Source of the DNA: Deltaproteobacteria bacterium
GTDB taxonomy: Bacteria; Desulfobacterota; Desulfobacteria; Desulfobacterales; G020354645
Length of the DNA stretch: 50,631 bases
Direction of reading: 5' to 3'
Assembly (NCBI GenBank): GCA_020354645.1
Contig: CP070652.1
Coordinates: 3,395,648-3,446,278, forward strand
Shown: in pieces, positions 45,027-50,631 of the stretch
Layout: each line of letters starts with the position of its first letter
Numbering within the stretch: the stretch's first letter is position 1
The notes under the pieces: model-generated
Told to the model about the DNA's origin: nothing
Seen by the model: only the letters and a program-made list of their open reading frames with translations
Databases searched by the model: none
Translations under genes and position numbers: made by a program

Positions 45027-45251
45027 TCAGTGCCCACAGCTTGAACAGCTGGTAGCTGCACACCCACTGCATGAGGATGCGGAGGAGGATACTGTTTCAC
45101 CGCTGCTTCCTTTGCTTATAAATCCGCAGGCTGACATCAAGCGGCAAATGTTTGTGCTGTTACAAGAAGGGCAATCCGGCTGTTCATTGCCAAAAACAAG
45201 ACATTCAAAATCTTCATTGCAGTTTTCACAATGGTACTCATAAATCGGCAT
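45027..45251 (-). CDS. FmdB-family zinc-ribbon protein
   Basis: A 74-residue FmdB/CxxC-CxxC regulatory-type protein. The N-terminus MPIYEYHCENCNEDFECLV and CPSC (Cys27, Cys30) form a zinc ribbon. The C-terminus is a Ser/Cys-rich tail (SSASSCSGCAATSCSSCGH) with several more Cys, suggesting extra metal binding. GGGAGAATG lies just upstream of the ATG. It is tightly linked to hemC (2-bp gap) and cobA-hemD, so it may help regulate or metallate tetrapyrrole synthesis; that is an inference from position. Confidence 0.9.
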   Translation of the reverse strand: MPIYEYHCENCNEDFECLVFGNEQPDCPSCNSTNICRLMSACGFISKGSSGETVSSSASSCSGCAATSCSSCGH

Positions 45252-45486
45252 CTTACATTCTCCCTTCAGGTAGCTTCATCCGATACCGCCTTAACACGTT
45301 AACATACGGGCAAGCGGTCCGGCCAAATCACTCAAAAAGTTAATATACCGCTCAATACTGGATTTGGCAAATAATTTCCGCATCATCTATAAAGATGCAC
45401 CGCTTATTAGGACCCAAAACATAATCACCGCCAGCCGGAAGTCAACGACGATCCTTACAGCGAGTGCCGCTAAAATTTATTAAATC

Positions 45487-46068
45487 TCATTGCTGCGCTT
45501 GCGGGAAAAGAATTCTTTCAACCAGATCGCATAAAATGTGTGCCATGGTGATGTGGGTTTCCTGTATCCGGGCGGTGTTGTCTGAGCTTACTTTCAGTGA
45601 CAGGTCAGCAACGGCAGCCAATTGACCGCCCCGCCCTGTCATCGCCATAGTGAACATTCCGATTTGCTTGGCTTCTCGGGCGGCTTTGAGAACATTTTCC
45701 GAGTTACCGCTGGTGCTGATACCCCAGGCGATATCGTTGGCATTGCCCAGGGCTCTGAGTTGCTTGGTAAAAATTTCGTCAAAATTATAATCGATGCCGA
45801 TGCTGGTTATGATCGATGTGTCTGTCGTCAATGCGATAGCGGCTAGGGGTGATCGTTCAATTCGGAATCTATTGACCATTTCCGCGGCTATATGCTGGGC
45901 ATCGGCGGCACTGCCGCCATTGCCGAAAATTAAAATTTTATGACCGGAAGCCAAACATTCAGCCAGCCTGTCGGCTCCTTTTTCGATCAGATCCAGGTTC
46001 TTCTTTATAGACGCATCTTTGACCGCAATACTTTCTTTCAGGGTGTTTATAATAATGTCTTGCATCAA
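45487..46068 (-). CDS. gmhA: Phosphoheptose isomerase-like SIS protein
   Basis: A 193-residue SIS-domain protein matching sedoheptulose-7-phosphate isomerase, the first step of ADP-heptose for LPS core. Blocks are ILIFGNGGSAADAQHIAAEM with the His and Glu of the zinc site, IALTTDTSIITSIGIDY, WGISTSGNSENVLKAA and IQETHITMAHILCDLVE with the second His. Either of the two adjacent ATGs may be used. A close homologue, DiaA-like SIS protein, is possible, but the zinc-site residues favour GmhA. It is the last gene of a tight cheD-selA-TPR-gmhA run (24, 2 and 23 bp gaps). Confidence 0.92.
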   Translation of the reverse strand: MMQDIIINTLKESIAVKDASIKKNLDLIEKGADRLAECLASGHKILIFGNGGSAADAQHIAAEMVNRFRIERSPLAAIALTTDTSIITSIGIDYNFDEIFTKQLRALGNANDIAWGISTSGNSENVLKAAREAKQIGMFTMAMTGRGGQLAAVADLSLKVSSDNTARIQETHITMAHILCDLVERILFPQAQQ

Positions 46069-46091
46069 TACACCTTTCGGTGATCAAAAAT

Positions 46092-47441
46092 TCAGGATGC
46101 CTTTGAGATATGCTTTTCTTCGATTTGTGCAATATACCGGCTGGAGTCGTATCCGAGTTTGGTAGCTTCCTTAAATTGTGTCAAAGCATCTTCAAGTTGA
46201 TTTTCTTTCAGATAGAGCCGACCCAGCCTATGTCTGAAAAGTCCGTTATCAGGGGCAATATCGACGCTTTGTTGGCAGAAGATGGTGGCTATTTCCAGGT
46301 TTTCCCCCAGAGAAGCAAAAAGCCAGCCCAGCGCTGAGAGGGCAGCGGCATTATCAGAATTTTGTTTGACTGCTTTTTTTAATGCGGCCACCGCTTTATC
46401 CTTCAATCCCATGGCTGCATAACATTCACCGAGACTGGTAAATGCCGGTCCGGAGTCCGGCCTGAGCCGGGTGGCTTTTTCAAGGTAATTTTTTGCATTT
46501 TCCGGTTTTTTTAAATCCAGGTAAACCCGGCCGGTTTGGAAAGAAATTTCAAAGCTCTCCTTATCTAAACGGATTGCATCAAGCAGGTATTCAAGGGCTT
46601 TGTTCTTTTCCCCCTTGAGCATATTAACCAGTCCCGCATTATAAACAGACATGACTTCCTTAGGGTTCAGGTTGATAGCTTTTTTAAATTCGCTCAAGGC
46701 CTTATCCAGCTCATCCATAACCCCATAGCATACACCCAGACTGTTGCGGATGTTGACATTGGAAGGGTCAAGGAGCAGAGCAGTTTTAAACTCGTTAGCG
46801 GCATCTTTAATATTACCCTTATCGTAGAGCTTGTCACCGCTTATGTTGAGGCTCACGGCATCAAATACAACCAAACTGTCAGGTCCGAAAAATGCTGCAT
46901 GATCCAGCGCTTTACGCGCATTTTCGAATATTTGATCCTTTTTAAAGTGAATGGTGGGATAGGCCGCAATACCGATTGAAACCGTTGCGGTCCGCTGTTT
47001 TGTGAGATTCTGCTTGAGTCTCTGTCCCAGCTTCCGGCAAAAAGCCGCATCTTTTTCAGCAAAAAAGCATCCAAACAGATCACACTCAACCAATCCCCAT
47101 AGGCTGTTTTCACTTTGACATATTCGGTCAATTGTTTTGGCCACTTGCGTGTGCCGGGCGACGCTATTTAGCTTGCGCGTTCCACGATCCCGGGAAATGG
47201 AATTGTCAATTTGAATGACCATGGCACCGAAAGTTACCGCAGTATCAAGATTGGACAGGGCTCGTTCCATAAACGATTGTGCGCAAAGAAAGCCCGGAAA
47301 CGTTTTTAACAATGCGTTTTTAACGTCATTTGAAACTGTGCTTTTTGACTTGCCGTCTTCAGGCCTCACGTCAGTTTTCGACAGTAAAAAATCCTGTTTG
47401 GCACTTTGTTTATAGAACAATTCACGCTGATATCGGTTCAT
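46092..47441 (-). CDS. Degenerate GGDEF-like domain fused to TPR repeats
   Basis: A 449-residue cytoplasmic protein. Residues about 60-195 resemble a diguanylate cyclase fold (ends TVSIGIAAYPTIHFKKDQI, then ARKALDHAAFFGPDSLVVFD). The GGDEF loop is replaced by CDLFGCFF, so it should not make c-di-GMP. From about residue 205 there are TPR repeats to the C-terminus (YDKGNIKDAANEFKTALLLD, LGVCYGVMDELDKALSEF, LGWLFASLGENLEIA). A scaffold or sensor role is likely. It starts two bases after the selA stop, so it is translated with it. Confidence 0.83.
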   Translation of the reverse strand: MNRYQRELFYKQSAKQDFLLSKTDVRPEDGKSKSTVSNDVKNALLKTFPGFLCAQSFMERALSNLDTAVTFGAMVIQIDNSISRDRGTRKLNSVARHTQVAKTIDRICQSENSLWGLVECDLFGCFFAEKDAAFCRKLGQRLKQNLTKQRTATVSIGIAAYPTIHFKKDQIFENARKALDHAAFFGPDSLVVFDAVSLNISGDKLYDKGNIKDAANEFKTALLLDPSNVNIRNSLGVCYGVMDELDKALSEFKKAINLNPKEVMSVYNAGLVNMLKGEKNKALEYLLDAIRLDKESFEISFQTGRVYLDLKKPENAKNYLEKATRLRPDSGPAFTSLGECYAAMGLKDKAVAALKKAVKQNSDNAAALSALGWLFASLGENLEIATIFCQQSVDIAPDNGLFRHRLGRLYLKENQLEDALTQFKEATKLGYDSSRYIAQIEEKHISKAS

Positions 47442-47443
47442 AG

Positions 47444-48865
47444 TTACGCCTTCTCCAGTAATCGTTTGAATGCAGTTTCAATCAATGGAAGTTCATCCTC
47501 CTGTATCGTTCTGAGATCCATGACAAAAAAATCTTCATAAATTCTGCCAATAATAGGGGGCGAGTTGTGTCGCAAAAACCGTTCAATCGCATTGGCTGAA
47601 AGATCCTGCATCTTGATTTCCAGGCAGAGGCTCGGCAGTTCTAAAAGCGGCAGTGAGCCACCTCCGGCCCGTGAAGTCAAAGTGACAAGTTCAATCTGCA
47701 TGCGGGAGCCACCAATTTTGTCTAAACGCTTTTTGAGCTGTTGTGCCTTTTTTTTAACCTGTTTGATCGGAAGGGTCAGCATCCGCAAGGTGGGGATGGC
47801 TTTGATCGCAACGTCTTCATCACGATAAAGTCTCAAGGTGCTCTCCAGGGCAGCCAACGTCATTTTGTCGATTCGAAGTGCCCTGGTAATGGGATTTTTC
47901 TTAATCTGGCCGATGATATCTTTTTTGCCAACGATCAGACCTGCCTGGGGTCCGCCCAGAAGTTTGTCACCGCTAAAGGTAACGACATCCGCACCGGTTG
48001 CAACAGACTCCTGGACGGTGGGTTCTTTCAATAATCCGTATTTTGAAAAGTCGATAAATGTCCCACTGCCCAGGTCTTCCATTACGGGCAGCTGATATTT
48101 TTCTCCCAAATCAACCAGATCTTTCAGACATACTTCGGCAGAAAAGCCGACGACAGTGTAATTACTTTGATGTACCTTTAACAGGAGTCCCGTGTTATTA
48201 TCGATGGCGCTTTCATAGTCCCGCAGGTGGGTGCGGTTGGTTGTCCCGACCTCGCATAAAATTCCGCCGCTTTTCGCCATGACATCGGGAATTCTAAATG
48301 AGCCGCCGATTTCCACAAGCTCTCCCCGTGAAATGATGACCTTTTTGTTTTTGGCAATGGTTTCCAGGCAGAGAAGAACGGCGCCGGCGTTATTGTTGAC
48401 CGCCAGTGCGGCTTCGGCCCCGCTGATCTCACAAAGAATTCCTTCCACCGCGCTGTATCGCGAGCCCCGCTCTCCCTTGGTGAGGTTAAATTCAAGGTTT
48501 GAATATTTGCCGGCTATTACCTGAAGGTTTTCAAGGGCATCGGCGGCCAACAGGGATCGCCCCAGATTCGTATGGACCACTACCCCGGTGGCATTTATGG
48601 TGCGCAAAAGTTTCGGGGCCAGCGTCTTTTGCGTAAAGTTTTTGACGCTTTCAATGATGAATGGATCAGACAGGTTTTCCTCGGTGATATCGTGATGGTC
48701 TTTCAGGATGTCGATACGCAGGTTTTCCACCACCGTTCTGATGGATCGGGTGAGAACCGTTCTTGGAACGGTCTCAAAATATTGAATCGTTTTTGTAAGC
48801 TCGAGGATATGATCAACGCCGGGAAGGGATCGCAAAAGGCGTTGTTTTCGATCATTCAATTTCAT
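47444..48865 (-). CDS. selA: L-seryl-tRNA(Sec) selenium transferase
   Basis: A 473-residue PLP enzyme that converts seryl-tRNA(Sec) to selenocysteinyl-tRNA(Sec) using selenophosphate. The N-terminal LRSLPGVDHIL, INATGVVVHTNLGRS, EVGTTNRTHLRDYE and the PLP-lysine motif FSGDKLLGGPQAG (Lys301) are typical. Length is normal. It means the organism should make selenoproteins, but selB, selC and selD are not in the window. The downstream GGDEF/TPR gene is two bases away and the upstream cheD is 24 bp away; this is not the usual selA-selB pair. Confidence 0.96.
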   Translation of the reverse strand: MKLNDRKQRLLRSLPGVDHILELTKTIQYFETVPRTVLTRSIRTVVENLRIDILKDHHDITEENLSDPFIIESVKNFTQKTLAPKLLRTINATGVVVHTNLGRSLLAADALENLQVIAGKYSNLEFNLTKGERGSRYSAVEGILCEISGAEAALAVNNNAGAVLLCLETIAKNKKVIISRGELVEIGGSFRIPDVMAKSGGILCEVGTTNRTHLRDYESAIDNNTGLLLKVHQSNYTVVGFSAEVCLKDLVDLGEKYQLPVMEDLGSGTFIDFSKYGLLKEPTVQESVATGADVVTFSGDKLLGGPQAGLIVGKKDIIGQIKKNPITRALRIDKMTLAALESTLRLYRDEDVAIKAIPTLRMLTLPIKQVKKKAQQLKKRLDKIGGSRMQIELVTLTSRAGGGSLPLLELPSLCLEIKMQDLSANAIERFLRHNSPPIIGRIYEDFFVMDLRTIQEDELPLIETAFKRLLEKA

Positions 48866-48889
48866 TTTTTAAAGACAATTCTTGTATGT

Positions 48890-49465
48890 TTACCTTCTCA
48901 GCCGACTATCGAATCGGTTGAACATTTCCATAGCCCTTGTAATATCATTGTGATTCGGGACGGTAAGGGGGTCACAGTAACGAGACCTGGTAAATTCTAC
49001 CGGCTCGATAAGGCTTTCCCAGTTTTCCATATTCAGGTTCAGTGTGCATGCAAAAAGTCCACCGGTTTCAGATTTTATGACGCGAATTTTTTGGTCGGAA
49101 AGAATATTTATTGCCATATCTGCCGTTCGGCCTCCGATCTTAAGTGCTACATCCTGTTCACTAACAGCACCCACCAGGGCGCCGCCGGCCAGGATTGCCT
49201 TCATTTTTGGCGGAGTGGCACCGACGTCATTCAGCGCCTTGAGGAAAATGGGAAGTCCCGTGGATGCGTATCTTTCTGCTTGAAAGCTGGATCCCGGCAG
49301 GGGAGGCTCCGGAAGAAGCAGATGAATCATCCCCCCCACCTCGGCATCAGAATCATAAACAGCAACTCCCACACAGCTTCCTAAAAAAGCCCGCAAGAGC
49401 GTGGATTGCCGTTTTCCGATATGAAAACAGCCCGAAGGGACGTGATATTTTTCTAAATGTGACAT
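48890..49465 (-). CDS. cheD: CheD-like chemoreceptor deamidase
   Basis: A 191-residue CheD protein. CheD deamidates Gln in chemoreceptors and binds CheC in many bacteria. The catalytic Cys lies in LGSCVGVAVYD and the His in GGMIHLLLP, with a Thr/Ser just before in STLLRAF. LKIGGRTADMAINIL corresponds to the later conserved region. Start 49465 (MSHLEKYHV) fits the family; the longer in-frame reading to 49681 adds an unlikely basic N-terminus. No other che genes are nearby; it sits at the head of a selA run. Confidence 0.88.
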   Translation of the reverse strand: MSHLEKYHVPSGCFHIGKRQSTLLRAFLGSCVGVAVYDSDAEVGGMIHLLLPEPPLPGSSFQAERYASTGLPIFLKALNDVGATPPKMKAILAGGALVGAVSEQDVALKIGGRTADMAINILSDQKIRVIKSETGGLFACTLNLNMENWESLIEPVEFTRSRYCDPLTVPNHNDITRAMEMFNRFDSRLRR

Positions 49466-49681
49466 CGATATTTTAAAATGCGTAATTAATTTGTTTAAAG
49501 TATATTTAAATATCATTAAATAGGCAGTGATTTCAATAGATTTCTTTGAAGTTTGCCGAATGAACATCCATAAAAAGGCTTTCAGGCAAAACAATTTTAG
49601 GTTATGGAAGACGTAATTTCTCCTAAATTCTGATCTTTGGTTAACGAACAATCTCACATGTTCCGAGAATGAGGGTATCAA

Positions 49682-50344
49682 ATGAACAGTAAAATCATTC
49701 TACCGTTGGATAATGTTCCCTGGCAAACGGCCTCCGAGATAATGCAAGCAACAAAAGGACAGGTGTGGGGCTATAAAATCAGAAGGAGCATCCTTGAGCG
49801 CGGGTTAAGAGTTATCAGTGAAATCAAAAAATTCGGCAACGTAATGCTGGACTTTAAACTATTCGATATCCCCAGTGCCATGACCGAATCACTGAAACTG
49901 CATATCGATTCCGGCGCCGATATTACTACGGTGCACTGCACCTCGGGCTATGATCCGGCATCGCACGGTCTGACGAAAGACCACATCGCCGGCGTTACTG
50001 TATTGACTTCGATGAATCAGAATGATTTCGATCGTTACTACAAAGGGGGAAGTCTCTTGAAAATGATAGAGCGTATGGCGCAGGATGCCCTGTCGCGTTA
50101 TGAATACCTGGTTTGCTCAGCGCAGGACTTAGAACATATCCGTAACCGGGACATAAAAAAAATATGTCCGGGGATACGACCGCGCTGGTATCTCGCGGAA
50201 GATGACCAGGCAAGAACGGCAACCCCGGCTGAGGCCATACAAAACGGGGCCGATCTTCTGGTGATCGGTCGTCCCATACTGAAATCAGACAATCCCGTGG
50301 ATGCTGTTCAAAGATCAAACGCAGAGATTGCGGAGATCTTGTAA
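49682..50344 (+). CDS. pyrF: Orotidine 5'-phosphate decarboxylase
   Basis: A 220-residue class I OMP decarboxylase, the last step of UMP synthesis. The catalytic D-x-K-x-x-D tetrad is MLDFKLFDIP (Asp57, Lys59, Asp62). ILPLDN near the start, VHCTSGYDP, CPGIRPRW and GADLLVIGRPI are further family signatures. Length is slightly short but complete. GAGGG lies a suitable distance before the ATG. It is divergent from cheD and stands alone; no other pyr genes are adjacent. The 287 bp after its stop show no gene. Confidence 0.96.
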   Translation: MNSKIILPLDNVPWQTASEIMQATKGQVWGYKIRRSILERGLRVISEIKKFGNVMLDFKLFDIPSAMTESLKLHIDSGADITTVHCTSGYDPASHGLTKDHIAGVTVLTSMNQNDFDRYYKGGSLLKMIERMAQDALSRYEYLVCSAQDLEHIRNRDIKKICPGIRPRWYLAEDDQARTATPAEAIQNGADLLVIGRPILKSDNPVDAVQRSNAEIAEIL

Positions 50345-50631
50345 ATTGAGACGATCACAGCATTGCCAAAATTTGTGGATAGTTCGGATATCACAGATTT
50401 TTTGAAGTGATAAAAACCTTTGATCAGTTGGAGATATCGCAACTTTTTTGGGTCGAAGATATTTTTGTTTCCCAGAAGATATATGCAATTGTTTGCGATT
50501 GTTCCTTTATAGCACCTGACCGCGACACTTCGTTTCCCGGTTATTCATGGAAGAAACATAAATTTGTTTCTTAGAAGCCGAAATCCACAATTCAGCCAAA
50601 GTGTGGGTTGCGTAACCCATAATGAAACCTT

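Noticed and set aside
45025..45072. N-terminal extension of hemC
   Set aside because: It would overlap the FmdB-like gene and lies outside the conserved hemC start.
45252..45486. Possible tRNA or riboswitch in the gap upstream of the FmdB-hemC run
   Set aside because: No cloverleaf, T-loop GTTCGA-type motif or known riboswitch core could be found by eye.
49466..49681. N-terminal extension of CheD
   Set aside because: The extra 72 residues are basic/hydrophobic with no family match; the CheD pattern begins at MSHLEKYHV.

Overview
The window looks like a chromosomal segment of a Gram-negative, probably anaerobic member of the Desulfobacterota (the old Deltaproteobacteria). The call rests on gene content: periplasmic AsmA-type giants, a Tat-type Rieske protein with a b6-like cytochrome b and an eight-haem cytochrome c, a CobA-HemD fusion next to hemC, selA, GpgS, and abundant short palindromic elements with a RAYT transposase. 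No rRNA, tRNA, phage, plasmid or CRISPR feature was recognised, so the lineage is an inference.

Layout. 1-5.4 kb (+): a membrane protein, then a four-gene run (secreted helical protein, small helical protein, EEP-fold hydrolase, patatin lipase), bounded by palindromic repeat elements. 5.4-9.7 kb (-): a REC/PPDK-N protein and a TIGR01212 radical SAM protein. 9.9-11.8 kb (+): mnmG. 12.1-26.8 kb (-): a lipoprotein, pgk with an alpha/beta-hydrolase lipoprotein, two very large AsmA-family proteins interleaved with two paralogous orphan solute-binding lipoproteins, and a DUF2845 protein. 27.2-28.5 kb (+): a MORN-repeat protein and a polysaccharide deacetylase split by an in-frame TAG. 28.7-33.2 kb (+): a three-gene respiratory module (cytochrome b, Rieske, octahaem cytochrome c with TPRs). 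33.3-34.4 kb: a RAYT transposase inside 28-bp inverted repeats. 34.6-38.6 kb: an arylsulfatase (+), then a GNAT protein and a DUF1207 protein (-). 38.7-38.9 kb: an apparently free-standing small RNA gene (+). 38.9-49.5 kb (-): moaA, gpgS with an M20-like protein, cobA-hemD/hemC/FmdB, gmhA, a degenerate GGDEF-TPR protein, selA and cheD. 49.7-50.3 kb (+): pyrF.

How the genes work together. Housekeeping functions are scattered: tRNA wobble modification (mnmG), glycolysis (pgk), tetrapyrrole/sirohaem synthesis (hemC, cobA-hemD), molybdopterin (moaA), selenocysteine (selA), heptose for LPS (gmhA), compatible solute (gpgS) and pyrimidines (pyrF). The envelope is a strong second theme (AsmA proteins, lipoproteins, deacetylase, sulfatase, DUF1207). 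The most coherent energy module is the cytochrome b/Rieske/octahaem set. The points most worth a second look are the candidate small RNA at 38.7-38.9 kb with a CCTCCC hairpin loop, the three-copy palindromic element whose ends resemble those of the RAYT unit, the 218-bp almost perfect internal duplication in the first asmA gene, the amber-interrupted deacetylase, and the M20-like protein that lacks the usual glutamate pair.
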